A stretch of 32,776 nt of DNA from Candidatus Poribacteria bacterium (lineage in GTDB: Bacteria; Poribacteria; WGA-4E; WGA-3G), in assembly GCA_022821495.1 (NCBI GenBank), contig JAJEDN010000125.1:1-32776 (forward strand). Reading direction: 5' to 3'. Numbering within the stretch: position 1 is the stretch's first letter; each line of letters opens with the position of its first letter. A program made the translations under genes and the position numbers. Positions 23,921 through 32,166 of this stretch are shown piece after piece. The notes under the pieces are model-generated. The model was not told the DNA's origin, ran no database searches, and saw only the letters and a list, made by a program, of their open reading frames with translations.

Positions 23921-24015
23921 TTGCTTCTGCAGCGAAGAAAGTGTTTCTTCAAGTACGCCGCAAAATGGAGAGCGAATTCGAGAAAACAAAGCTAAAGTCC
24001 AAAACGACGTTATTT

Positions 24016-24025
24016 AACCGCAAGG
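24016..24025 (+). repeat. Dispersed leader motif CCGCAAGG, copy 4
   Basis: AACCGCAAGG followed by TATAATTAAAAA and the DUF790 start at 24038. AAGG is at ribosome-binding distance. Confidence 0.4.
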
Positions 24026-24037
24026 TATAATTAAAAA

Positions 24038-25243
24038 ATGCTTACCAAAGACCTGCTGCAATATAAAACTAAAAAGGGCCAAATATTGCCACAGTTTGTG
24101 AATCCAGTCGATAACCAGTTATTGGCAATCGCTGAGCAACTGATCGCTGTTTTTGAAGCATCGCCAAACACGCCACGTGCAACGCTTTTGGAATCGAGTA
24201 AGCAAATTATTGATAGCACACCCGGATCACCAATCGTCAAACGTGGACTCGAAAAACTCCTGTTAGACCGGACAGAATTTGATACTGCCCCGAACGAAGA
24301 ACTGATTGCGTTTCGGCACAAACTTTTTACCGAGACGAGTCGCCTGCTTTCAGAGAAACAGTTTCGGGACTACACAGACTATCAACAGTCCGTCCAAGAA
24401 CAGTTCGATGAAACCGAACTCGGTGTCAAACTTTATGCGGATTTACCGAGTTGCCAGCCGGTCCTGACATTCAACACCCTTTCCGCCGAACGCCTCCTTC
24501 ATCGCTACAATGCCGCGCAGGTGCAGGGGTTACTTCTACACTGCAATACCGTTACGCTAAAACTCGCCGATTCTATGACGGCTGAACTGCGTCAACTGTT
24601 CAAGTACCTCAGATTCAACCAACTCCTCTCCACAATTCGGAAAGAAGGTGAACTATATGAGATTACAGTGGACGGACCGCTCAACCTTTTTTACAAAACG
24701 AAGCGGTACGGTATGAATCTGGCAAATTTCTTTATCGCTGTGTTACATCAACCGAAATGGGAACTCGCTGCGGAGATCCAGTTTCGGAATAAACAGCGTT
24801 ATCTGTTATCGCTTGACGAATCTTGTGGTATCAAGCCGATTTCACAACAGTTTCTTGCTTATATTCCCGAAGATATCCAACTTTTTCAGGCGATGCTTCA
24901 GAATAAAACCGACGACTGGCAGATCCGACCTGGCAGCCAATTTCTTCCATTAGCAGGCGATTTCTATTGCTTCCCCGATTATCAACTCGTCCATAGCAGC
25001 GGTGTAGAGACCGCTATTGAGTTGTTCCATCCGTGGCATCAAGGGCATCTCATTGCGAGGCTCAACACACTCGCTGAACAGAAAGATGTGTCCCTCATCC
25101 TCGGTGTCTCAAAGGAATTAGAGAAAAAACCTTTGATTGCCGAGGCATTGGAAACTTCAACATATTTCGCAGCGTTCGGCTTCACGTTCCGAGATGTCCC
25201 GACAATGCGTTCTTTGCTCCCAATTTTGAATACGCTCGTGTAG
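24038..25243 (+). CDS. Bax1-like DUF790 nuclease, partner of XPB
   Basis: A 401-residue protein of the DUF790 family, whose archaeal member Bax1 binds XPB and cuts DNA at damage. The opening LTKDLLQYKTKKGQILPQFV is the family mark, with a helical N-terminal half and a nuclease-like C-terminal region (DFYCFPDYQLVHSSGVETAI, where D and E could bind metal, then LFHPWHQGHLIARL and LILGVSKEL with a lysine). The PD-(D/E)XK-like order of acidic residues and lysine fits the reported XPF-like nuclease fold. It lies downstream of the helicase on the same strand. The family is clear; the metal ligands are my reading. Confidence 0.85.
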   Translation: MLTKDLLQYKTKKGQILPQFVNPVDNQLLAIAEQLIAVFEASPNTPRATLLESSKQIIDSTPGSPIVKRGLEKLLLDRTEFDTAPNEELIAFRHKLFTETSRLLSEKQFRDYTDYQQSVQEQFDETELGVKLYADLPSCQPVLTFNTLSAERLLHRYNAAQVQGLLLHCNTVTLKLADSMTAELRQLFKYLRFNQLLSTIRKEGELYEITVDGPLNLFYKTKRYGMNLANFFIAVLHQPKWELAAEIQFRNKQRYLLSLDESCGIKPISQQFLAYIPEDIQLFQAMLQNKTDDWQIRPGSQFLPLAGDFYCFPDYQLVHSSGVETAIELFHPWHQGHLIARLNTLAEQKDVSLILGVSKELEKKPLIAEALETSTYFAAFGFTFRDVPTMRSLLPILNTLV

Positions 25244-25425
25244 GGCTGCGCAGGGTACTCCAGAGAAACTGCCTTCCGCTTACGTCAGGATTTCATCAAA
25301 AAGTGAATTGGAAAAGCGGTGAACGGGTTAAAGAAAAAAACGATTCGCATCCGACTCAATTTCACTGGAATTCGTCCAGAAGCTCCGAAGGTCTACACCG
25401 TTTACGTGGAAAAAGCGCGAGAATC

Positions 25426-25454
25426 TTGATTTCAATCTCATCTTCTGCTAAAAT
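25426..25454 (+). promoter_or_regulatory. Sigma70-type promoter for the TPR lipoprotein gene
   Basis: TTGATT (25426-25431), a 17-base spacer and TAAAAT (25449-25454) lie 25 bases before the ATG at 25479. The space between 25244 and 25425 holds no gene I can support. Confidence 0.6.
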
Positions 25455-25478
25455 GTAAAGAACGATGGAGGAAAAATT

Positions 25479-26018
25479 ATGAATCTTCTGTATAGATCGG
25501 GCGCGCTGCTGTTAATCACGGCGTTAACGCTTTGCTTTACCGCGTGTGGTACGAAAACAATACCGTATTCCCAAAGTACAGATATCCCCGAACCGAACGA
25601 AGTCGCCGTCGCACACTACAATTGGGGCATGGCATCCGCCAAGGACGGCAATTTCGACCAAGCTATTATGGAACTCCACTTAGCGATCCAGAACGAACCG
25701 GGGTGGGTCATGCCGTTTTTTACACTCGGTGTCGTCTACGGCAATCAAGGGGAACTCGATAAAGCGATCCAAGCATGGGAGCGCGCGACGCAGTTAGATG
25801 TCGATTTTGCGAAGGCACACTATAACCTCGCCGTTGCCTATTCACATAAGGAAGAGAAGATGCGATCCATTGCATCCCTACGTGAGGCGATTCGGATAGA
25901 TAAAGAGGCTCTTTCCACTGCGAAAGTGGACCCAGCATTCGACAACATTCGGAATACCACCGAATTCAAAGAATTGGAACACACCCCTGAAAGGGAGCAG
26001 CCGCAAGCACAAGATTAA
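25479..26018 (+). CDS. TPR-repeat lipoprotein
   Basis: A 179-residue protein with a lipoprotein-like signal (LLLITALTLCFTAC, C23; Phe at -3 makes the lipobox less standard) and three TPRs from about residue 40 to 145: VAHYNWGMASAKDGNFDQAI, PFFTLGVVYGNQGELDKAIQ and AHYNLAVAYSHKEEKMRSI. It probably sits at the periplasmic face and binds other proteins. GGAGG lies upstream of the ATG. The homoserine-kinase-like gene follows after 18 bases, so the two may share the promoter at 25426, though no functional link is evident. Confidence 0.82.
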   Translation: MNLLYRSGALLLITALTLCFTACGTKTIPYSQSTDIPEPNEVAVAHYNWGMASAKDGNFDQAIMELHLAIQNEPGWVMPFFTLGVVYGNQGELDKAIQAWERATQLDVDFAKAHYNLAVAYSHKEEKMRSIASLREAIRIDKEALSTAKVDPAFDNIRNTTEFKELEHTPEREQPQAQD

Positions 26019-26036
26019 TATTGTGCAAAGCAAGAT

Positions 26037-26978
26037 ATGGCACGTTATACTACTCTTTCATCGACGGAACTCACAGGTATCGTCGCACAATATCCGATCG
26101 GCACATCACTGAAACTTGAGGAAATTCCGGGCGGATTCGGGAATAGCAACTTTAAACTGACAACTACAACCGGCGAGTTTTTGCTGAAAATTTGCGATGA
26201 GAAAGACGCGACAGAACTTAACATGCAAATCGCACTTTTGCAGCACCTCTATCAACACGCATACCCAACGGTATATCCAATCCTAACGAAGGATCAAAAT
26301 CCTTTAATTCATGAGACATTTGGCAGTGTGATGCTCTATCCATTCCTGCAAGGCACGCAACCGCAACCTTCACCGAATGTACTGGCACAACTCGGCACGG
26401 CGTTGGCGAAGCTACACTGCATCTCTCCTATCACAGCATTACCGAACTTCGCGATGGGAATATCGCAGATGCGACCTTTTTTTCAAGCGGTGCAAAACAC
26501 AGAATTTGCGACGCATCCGTTCGTTGAATCGCTAAAATCGGAATTGGAATCGATGAAACCCCAACTCAATGCATCACTTCCGAGAGGTCTTCTACACGGA
26601 GACCTTTTTTTAGACAACACACTCTTCGACGGTGAGGAGATGGTTGCAATCCTTGACTTTGAAGAAGGCTGTTACGATACACTGCTAATTGATATCGGGA
26701 TGACGATCATCGGGAGTTGTTATACATCACAACACGAGTTAAATCTTGAGGTTGCGTGCCGATTTTTAAATGCTTACAACGCTGTGCGTCCTATAACAGC
26801 AGATGAATGGGAATATTTGGACTGTTTCGTTCACTATGCAGCACTCTCAATAGCGTTCTGGCGATTTAGGCAATTTAACATCCGCCGCCCTGATGCGCAT
26901 CGCGCAAATACATATCAGGAGATGTTGACCCGTAGTACCGACTGGCGGGCACAGTCTGATCTCTTAACTAACAACTAA
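26037..26978 (+). CDS. Homoserine kinase type II-like phosphotransferase (APH family)
   Basis: A 313-residue aminoglycoside-phosphotransferase-fold kinase. The catalytic loop LLHGDLFLDNTLF (H187, D189, N194) and the metal-binding AILDFEEGCYD (D207) are complete, and the N-terminal lobe has the glycine turn IPGGFGNSNFK. The pattern matches the ThrB-type homoserine kinase of the APH superfamily (threonine biosynthesis), which differs from GHMP-type ThrB. Choline/ethanolamine kinase-like roles are the alternative. The length is as expected. No thrA or thrC is in the window to support the assignment. Confidence 0.82.
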   Translation: MARYTTLSSTELTGIVAQYPIGTSLKLEEIPGGFGNSNFKLTTTTGEFLLKICDEKDATELNMQIALLQHLYQHAYPTVYPILTKDQNPLIHETFGSVMLYPFLQGTQPQPSPNVLAQLGTALAKLHCISPITALPNFAMGISQMRPFFQAVQNTEFATHPFVESLKSELESMKPQLNASLPRGLLHGDLFLDNTLFDGEEMVAILDFEEGCYDTLLIDIGMTIIGSCYTSQHELNLEVACRFLNAYNAVRPITADEWEYLDCFVHYAALSIAFWRFRQFNIRRPDAHRANTYQEMLTRSTDWRAQSDLLTNN

Positions 26979-26988
26979 CAACTAACAA
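26968..26988. repeat. Three tandem CTAACAA units
   Basis: Three perfect 7-base units span the stop codon of the kinase gene, so the last residues (LLTNN) come from the repeat. Slippage here could change the C-terminus. Confidence 0.6.
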
Positions 26989-26999
26989 CCATTTAGAAT

Positions 27000-28733
27000 A
27001 TGTCTTTAATACGATTAGAACACGTTACCAAACGCTACGATCCAGACCTGATTCTTGACGATATTTCGGTCTCAATTGCGCACGGAGACCGAATTGGATT
27101 AATTGGTCGTAACGGAACTGGAAAAACAACGTTAATCAAAATTATTAATGGTATGCTCGCTAATTTTAAGGGTAAAGTCACCTCTGCAAAAGGGGTGCGT
27201 ATCGGCTATCTTAGTCAAGAATCCGAACTTGCGCGCGACTGCACTTTAAGACAGGAAATGCTCAAAGTTTTTGATAAACGACGCGCCCTTGAGGACAAGC
27301 TGCTTCTGTTAGCAGAGGAGATGGAGACACAAGAGGCACCAGATCTTCTCGCACGTTACGCCCAAATTCAGGAACAGCATGAACAGCTTGGCGGCTACGA
27401 TTACGAACATCAGATTAACCGTATTCTTGGCGGCTTAGGTTTTAACGAGACAGATTTCAATCTTCCAATCCGGGTACTAAGCGGCGGACAGAAAAGCCGT
27501 GCGACACTCGCAAAGCTGCTCCTTGAAGAACCGGATCTATTACTTTTCGACGAACCGACAAATCATCTTGACATTAAAGGAATCGAATGGCTCGAAAATT
27601 ACCTCAATATCGAATACAATGGCGCGGTTCTCGTTGTTTCTCACGATCGGTATTTCTTAGATAAGGTTGTCCGAAAAGTCTGGGAGCTCGCAGACCATAA
27701 GATAAAAATTTATCGAGGAAACTACTCGAAGTACATTGAAACTAAAGACGTTGAAAGACTTGTCGGAGAACGGCAATTCAAAAAACAGCAGGCGTTCATC
27801 GAGCACGAAGAAGATTTTATCCGCCGTAACATCGCAGGACAGCGCACCCGAGAAGCACAAGGCAGACGGAAAAAATTAGAGCGACTGGAGAGAGTCGATA
27901 AACCGAAGCCTGACGCATCAACGCTTACACTTAACTTTACGCCCGAAACTCGCGGTGGAAACGATATTCTCCGATGTCAGAACGTCGGTAAAACATTCGG
28001 GGACAAACCCCTTTTTACGAATCTGAATTTTGAGGTATACCGTCGTGACGTTATCGGCATCATTGGGGCAAACGGTACCGGAAAGACAACGCTTTTTCGT
28101 ATGATTTTGGGCGCAGAACCCGTTACAGAAGGCGAAATGTGGGTAGGTCCTACGCTTAAGTTTGGATACTACACACAAGAATTGGAAGGTCTCAATCCGG
28201 ATAACGAAATCATTGACGAAATCTGGGAGCTGCAGCCACAACAGACACACGGTGAAATACGCAGTTTTTTAGCCAAGTTTCTATTCTTTGGCGACGACGT
28301 GTTCAAACGAATTGGGAACCTGAGCGGCGGTGAGCAGAGTCGTGTACTACTTGCCAAATTGCTATTAGCAAACGCTAACGTGCTGTTACTGGATGAACCA
28401 ACGAACCATCTTGACATACCCGCCCGTGAGGCGTTAGAAGCAGCACTGGCGGAATATCCAGCAACACTTTTTATCATTTCTCACGATCGCTATCTCTTAA
28501 ATAACCTTGCAACAAAACTCCTAATTTTTGATGGAACGCCGAGCGGGACAGCAAATCTTTTTGAAGGCAATTATGCCGAGTACACAGCCCAACAACAAGA
28601 ACGTCAAGAAGATCAGCAGTCGATCGAAAATGAACAAGTATTACAACGTCCACAAACGCCTCCACAGAAAAGCAAGTCGAAATCCAAGCGAAAGCGAAAG
28701 ATAAAAGCGCAACGCCTCGTCGGTAGTAATTAA
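27000..28733 (+). CDS. ABC-F family ATPase (Uup/EttA-like)
   Basis: A 577-residue soluble protein with two ABC domains and no membrane segments. Walker A GRNGTGKT (36-43) and GANGTGKTTLF (about 355), signatures LSGGQKSRATLA (about 161) and LSGGEQSRVLLAKLL (about 440), Walker B LLFDEPTNHLDI and LLLDEPTNHLDI are all present. Between them lies a charged linker (RTREAQGRRKKLERLERVDK) of the ABC-F type that reaches into the ribosome. The C-terminus is Lys/Arg-rich. ABC-F factors act on translating ribosomes (EttA, Uup) or protect them from antibiotics; the subgroup here is not decided. Confidence 0.92.
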   Translation: MSLIRLEHVTKRYDPDLILDDISVSIAHGDRIGLIGRNGTGKTTLIKIINGMLANFKGKVTSAKGVRIGYLSQESELARDCTLRQEMLKVFDKRRALEDKLLLLAEEMETQEAPDLLARYAQIQEQHEQLGGYDYEHQINRILGGLGFNETDFNLPIRVLSGGQKSRATLAKLLLEEPDLLLFDEPTNHLDIKGIEWLENYLNIEYNGAVLVVSHDRYFLDKVVRKVWELADHKIKIYRGNYSKYIETKDVERLVGERQFKKQQAFIEHEEDFIRRNIAGQRTREAQGRRKKLERLERVDKPKPDASTLTLNFTPETRGGNDILRCQNVGKTFGDKPLFTNLNFEVYRRDVIGIIGANGTGKTTLFRMILGAEPVTEGEMWVGPTLKFGYYTQELEGLNPDNEIIDEIWELQPQQTHGEIRSFLAKFLFFGDDVFKRIGNLSGGEQSRVLLAKLLLANANVLLLDEPTNHLDIPAREALEAALAEYPATLFIISHDRYLLNNLATKLLIFDGTPSGTANLFEGNYAEYTAQQQERQEDQQSIENEQVLQRPQTPPQKSKSKSKRKRKIKAQRLVGSN

Positions 28734-28840
28734 AAAAAGCCGCTACGCTAATTTAAGGAAATTAAAAGCGTCAAATTTTACCGCAATACGAGGTTTTGGC
28801 TAAAAAATACGCCAAAATTGAATATTTTTCGCATTTTAAT

Positions 28841-28869
28841 TTGACATTCGGATAAAGTGGGCGTATAAT
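28841..28869 (+). promoter_or_regulatory. Consensus sigma70 promoter of the MarR-ferritin-like gene
   Basis: TTGACA (28841-28846), exactly 17 bases, TATAAT (28864-28869). It is the best promoter in the window and is 141 bases upstream of the ATG at 29010. Confidence 0.8.
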
Positions 28870-28876
28870 TATTATA

Positions 28877-28886
28877 TCGTATACGA
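28877..28886. promoter_or_regulatory. Palindrome TCGTATACGA at the predicted transcription start
   Basis: A perfect 10-base palindrome starting 8 bases after the -10 box, where a repressor would block initiation. MarR proteins bind such sites and usually control their own gene. Confidence 0.5.
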
Positions 28887-28891
28887 CGGGA

Positions 28892-28915
28892 AATATATCC
28901 GACATAGGATATATT
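28892..28915. promoter_or_regulatory. 9-bp inverted repeat, candidate operator
   Basis: AATATATCC, six bases, GGATATATT. The arms are perfect. Size and position just downstream of the promoter fit a dimeric winged-helix repressor such as the MarR protein encoded next. Confidence 0.55.
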
Positions 28916-29009
28916 ATTTTCTGATTCGAGTCCGTTCAACTTACCACTTCAATATAGGTTTAGTAATTAGCATTCATATTTACTATTAATCTACACTTTA
29001 AACTTAACA

Positions 29010-29897
29010 ATGCCCAAGATGTCCAAAGACCAAGAATTCCATAATGAGATTGATGTCGTCATGCGTGTGATGCGCCATGCACAATCGGCTGTTAAATCTC
29101 GGTTTATTCAAGAAGTTGTCCCGAATCGCCTGACGATTGTCCAGTTTAACGCCTTACAACACCTTCATTGGTATGGTCGTGATGCTGGTATGTCGGTGAG
29201 TGAGCTCGGTGAGCACTTGGGTCTCGCCCATAACACAACATCCGGGTTAGTGAGTCGCCTGGAACGGCATGGTTGGGTCATCCGTCGTAAATGTGAGAAG
29301 GACCGGAGACGCGCTCGGATTCAACTCACGCCGCAGTCTGAAAAACTTTTCCGAAAGGGTGTAGAACACGCTACAGATTTTTGGCAGAGCACTTTCGGGC
29401 AGCTGTCCACGCAAGAACGTGAAAACCTGATTGAAAGCCTGAAACGGTTGAAACAGGTGATGGCAAAACCCGTGTGGCCAAGTTATGCCCAGTTACACCC
29501 ACGCGATGCGGATCATCTCCAAAAACGGTTTAAAACCGATTTGGATGAACTTGCACAAGCAAAGCTGAAACTTGTCGGGATGCGCTTGATTCTCGCGCAA
29601 ATCGCAGAAAAGCAGAATGAACACGAACTCGCAGCGTACTTAAATCAAGCTGCCTCCGAGGAAATCCGTCATACGAACCAACTGTTAAGTCTACTCGGCC
29701 GTGGTGAAAATATGGAAGTGCTACTCTCAGCACTCGCTCATGAAGACAATGTAGTCTATGAGGAACTGGTTGCATTGCTTGAAACCGCTCCGCATGCCAA
29801 AGAAGACGAAGAATCAATACTTCTACAACAGATGGTTCAAGATAGCCAAAGATATAAACGTTGGTTTTGTAGTGTTTATAAACAAACGAATCAGTGA
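29010..29897 (+). CDS. MarR-family regulator fused to a ferritin/rubrerythrin-like helical domain
   Basis: A 295-residue protein, about twice a normal MarR. Residues 1-150 are MarR: the winged helix-turn-helix MSVSELGEHLGLAHNTTSGL (61-80) and the wing RRKCEKDRRRARIQLT. Residues about 165-290 are all helical and resemble a ferritin-like four-helix bundle: LAQIAEKQNEHELAAYLNQA then SEEIRHT with an E218-x2-H221 pair, and a second repeat (ALAHEDNVVYEELVALLE, then QDSQRYKRW) where the E-x2-H has become D278-x2-R281. So only part of a di-iron site is kept. The fusion suggests a regulator that senses iron, peroxide or a ligand. The upstream promoter and two palindromes support autoregulation. The ECF sigma gene follows after 95 bases. 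Confidence 0.8.
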   Translation: MPKMSKDQEFHNEIDVVMRVMRHAQSAVKSRFIQEVVPNRLTIVQFNALQHLHWYGRDAGMSVSELGEHLGLAHNTTSGLVSRLERHGWVIRRKCEKDRRRARIQLTPQSEKLFRKGVEHATDFWQSTFGQLSTQERENLIESLKRLKQVMAKPVWPSYAQLHPRDADHLQKRFKTDLDELAQAKLKLVGMRLILAQIAEKQNEHELAAYLNQAASEEIRHTNQLLSLLGRGENMEVLLSALAHEDNVVYEELVALLETAPHAKEDEESILLQQMVQDSQRYKRWFCSVYKQTNQ

Positions 29898-29992
29898 CTA
29901 CTATTTTGTCAATGGCCACCAGAGTTTCTGGTTTTTGGTTTCCAAAAGCATTAGGAACCGATTTTCCGGCCGATGACGCTTAAGAGGAGAAC

Positions 29993-30607
29993 ATGCAGTC
30001 CCAAAGCCCCGAAAGCCTTCCTCCAGAGTGTTATAATGATACCGAACTGATTGAGCGATTTCAACAAGGCGACACCGCCGCGTTTGATTTGCTCTTCACC
30101 CGTTACCAGAAACGCACCTACCGCTTGGTGCAACGCTTTATCTCAAACCGAGAAGATGCCTTGGACCTTACGCAAGACGCGTTCATACGTGCCTACCAAG
30201 GATTAGGCGATTTCAAGAGCCAGTGCCAGTTTTATAGTTGGCTTTATCGAATCACAGTGAATCTTTGTATCGATTTCTTAAGGAAAAAATCGAGATCAGA
30301 GGTGCTTCTGTATGATTCCGATGAATCGGGAGAATTGCCGATGGCAAACATCCCTGATCCGCGTTCAGAGTCCCCAGCAAAAGCAGTTGAGAATAAGGAG
30401 TTGAGGATCCACATCCGGAAAGCCGTTCGTCGGCTCCCACCAAAGCAACGGCAAATTTTCATTCTGCGACACTGGGACGGACTATCCCTTAAAGATATTG
30501 CGGCAGTCGTTGGTAGATCCGACGGAACAGTCAAGGCACATCTGCTTCACGCACACCGCAATCTTCGGAAACATCTACGCACTTACCTACAGGAAGCAGA
30601 TTCCTAA
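29993..30607 (+). CDS. ECF (RpoE-like) RNA polymerase sigma factor
   Basis: A 204-residue extracytoplasmic-function sigma factor. Region 2 (about 22-100: DLLFTRYQKRTYRLVQRFIS, DALDLTQDAFIRAYQGL, FYSWLYRITVNLCIDFLRKK) and region 4 (about 140-195: LPPKQRQIFILRHWDGLSLK, then VGRSDGTVKAHLLHAHRNLR) are complete, joined by a short acidic linker. GAGGAG precedes the ATG. No anti-sigma gene follows: the next gene on either strand is FtsY, so control must come from elsewhere, possibly from the adjacent MarR-like regulator. Confidence 0.93.
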   Translation: MQSQSPESLPPECYNDTELIERFQQGDTAAFDLLFTRYQKRTYRLVQRFISNREDALDLTQDAFIRAYQGLGDFKSQCQFYSWLYRITVNLCIDFLRKKSRSEVLLYDSDESGELPMANIPDPRSESPAKAVENKELRIHIRKAVRRLPPKQRQIFILRHWDGLSLKDIAAVVGRSDGTVKAHLLHAHRNLRKHLRTYLQEADS

Positions 30608-30621
30608 AAAAATTAAGGTGG

Positions 30622-30724
30622 CAGGCTGGAAGATCGGAAGGTTGGTAAAAAACTTCCGCCTCTTCCAACCTTCCAGTCTGTATGGAAGCGCGTCAATATC
30701 CCCACCTTCCACACTTCCAGCCTG
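30622..30724. repeat. Nested inverted repeats between the sigma and ftsY genes
   Basis: Outer arms CAGGCTGGAAG (30622-30632) and CTTCCAGCCTG (30714-30724) are perfect. Inner arms GGAAGGTTGG (30636-30645) and CCAACCTTCC (30665-30674) form a second perfect stem with a 19-base loop. The motif GGAAG/CTTCC recurs throughout. It lies between convergent genes and may terminate both, or be a REP-like mobile repeat. Confidence 0.75.
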
Positions 30725-30753
30725 TCAGCCGGTATTTAGGACAAACCTATTGG

Positions 30754-31749
30754 CTATGTATCCGCGGTTTCTTCTGCTGCAAAGAGTGCCTCAATGAAAT
30801 CCGCACCTACAAAATCCCGTAAATCATCAAGCTTCTCACCGATTCCGATGAGTTTGACGGGTGCCCCAATCTCAGCATTCACTGCAATCACGATCCCGCC
30901 TTTCGCAGTACCGTCGAGTTTTGTAACAGCGACCCCCGTAATCGGCACAGCGTCATTGAAAGTTTTCGCCTGCATCAAAGCATTTTGACCCACTGTTCCA
31001 TCAACAACAAGGAGCACCTCATGTGGCGCGCCAGCATGTGCTTTATCCATCACACGCCCGATTTTCGCCAATTCATCCATTAAGGGTTTTTTGGTATGCA
31101 GTCGCCCGGCAGTATCCACAATTAGCACATCCGCGTCACGATGCTTGGCTGCATGAATCGCATCAAAGACGACGGAAGCCGGTTCAGCATTTTCTCCGCC
31201 CCGTATCAGTTCAGCACCCGCACGTTCGCACCAGATCGCAAGTTGATCTTCAGCTGCTGCGCGAAACGTATCACCCGCTGCAACAAGTACGTTAAGACCG
31301 TCTGTGATGAAACGACTCGCGAGTTTACCGATAGTCGTCGTTTTGCCTGCACCATTCACACCCAGGACTAAGATCGTATAGGGTTTCTCATCTTTAACTC
31401 GCAGCGGCATATCCTCGCCAAGCAGATTTAGAACTTCTGATTTTAGAACCGATTCCAACTCTGAAGAATCGCTCAATCCCTCTGCTTTCACTCTTTCCCT
31501 AACGTTATCCATTAACGTCAACGTCGTATCAACCCCCACATCTGCCTGGATTAAAATCTCCTCGATTTCATCCATCAGGTCCTCATCAATCCTTCTACCC
31601 ATCCGCAGGAGTCCTGACAACTGAGACATCAACTGATTCCGAGTTTTCGCTAAACCGGATTTGAGTCGATTAAACCAATTTCCCTTTTTATCGCCAGTAT
31701 CGGATTCACTGTGGCTTTTATCACCACCTTTAAATAAATTCCTAAGCAT
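30754..31749 (-). CDS. ftsY: Signal recognition particle receptor FtsY
   Basis: A 331-residue SRP GTPase that docks ribosome-nascent-chain complexes at the membrane for co-translational insertion. The N domain (RNQLMSQLSGLLRMGRRIDE) and G domain are complete: GVNGAGKTTTIGKLA, GDTFRAAAEDQL, VLIVDTAGRLHTKKPLMDEL, VTKLDGTAKGG and GIGEKLDDLRDF. The acidic A domain is only about 25 residues, much shorter than in E. coli, as is common outside proteobacteria. The start at 31749 (MLRNLFKGG) follows AAGGAAG; an ATG at 31800 would add 17 unlikely residues. Confidence 0.95.
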   Translation of the reverse strand: MLRNLFKGGDKSHSESDTGDKKGNWFNRLKSGLAKTRNQLMSQLSGLLRMGRRIDEDLMDEIEEILIQADVGVDTTLTLMDNVRERVKAEGLSDSSELESVLKSEVLNLLGEDMPLRVKDEKPYTILVLGVNGAGKTTTIGKLASRFITDGLNVLVAAGDTFRAAAEDQLAIWCERAGAELIRGGENAEPASVVFDAIHAAKHRDADVLIVDTAGRLHTKKPLMDELAKIGRVMDKAHAGAPHEVLLVVDGTVGQNALMQAKTFNDAVPITGVAVTKLDGTAKGGIVIAVNAEIGAPVKLIGIGEKLDDLRDFVGADFIEALFAAEETADT

Positions 31750-32026
31750 TATTACTTCCTTTTCTTCTGTTGTATCTGTGGTTTTCAGCAGCAACCGCAT
31801 CTGAATTTTCTACATCTTTATGATACTGTAACAACAGACAGAAAGGCAAACGAAAATTAGTCGTTAGCTGAATACAAAACACCTATGAAGTCGTCCGTTA
31901 CCGGAAGAGAACAGGGCACGTATAAACTCCCTTGAAATGTTTGCCGTTTTGTCTTATACTAACGGTAAAGGATAATTCGTCCTTGCATTATATCTTGGAC
32001 TATTAAAAATAGATTCTTGTAGAAAT
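31750..32026. other. Intergenic leader of ftsY and flank of the right-hand IS element
   Basis: No gene is seen. The reverse strand contains TATAAG near 31957, a possible weak -10 for ftsY. The rest is A/T-rich and has no clear repeat. Confidence 0.4.
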
Positions 32027-32166
32027 TGGCTTGGGTAAAACCTTGCCAACAAACTATAACAAATTATCTACAAAAAAATTGAGGGTATCAAAGTCAAGGC
32101 ACCCAAACCTAAAGGATTGGGCTTGTGCTTCGTAGCGACTGCGGTTTTCTCAGAGAGTCCACCGTC
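32027..32166 (-). ncRNA. Candidate omega RNA / right end of the IS200/IS605-type element
   Basis: Directly after the tnpB stop, the reverse strand holds structured sequence typical of tnpB right ends. CCCAATCC, TTTA, GGTTTGGG (about 32104-32123 on the plus strand as CCCAAACC/GGATTGGG) forms a stem with one mismatch, and TTGGC/GCCAA (about 32028-32051) forms another, with GGGTATCAAAG between them. In known systems the guide-bearing omega RNA is made from the tnpB 3' end through the right end. The exact end and guide start cannot be read here. Confidence 0.45.

Noticed and set aside
23833..24030. A 65-codon plus-strand frame between the helicase and nuclease genes
   Set aside because: It overlaps the helicase stop, has no convincing ribosome binding site and contains the perfect hairpin; no domain is visible.
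25310..25430. Open stretch reading GLKKKTIRIRLNFTG upstream of the TPR lipoprotein
   Set aside because: Short, no start codon or ribosome binding site, and no family; it may be a remnant but I cannot support it.
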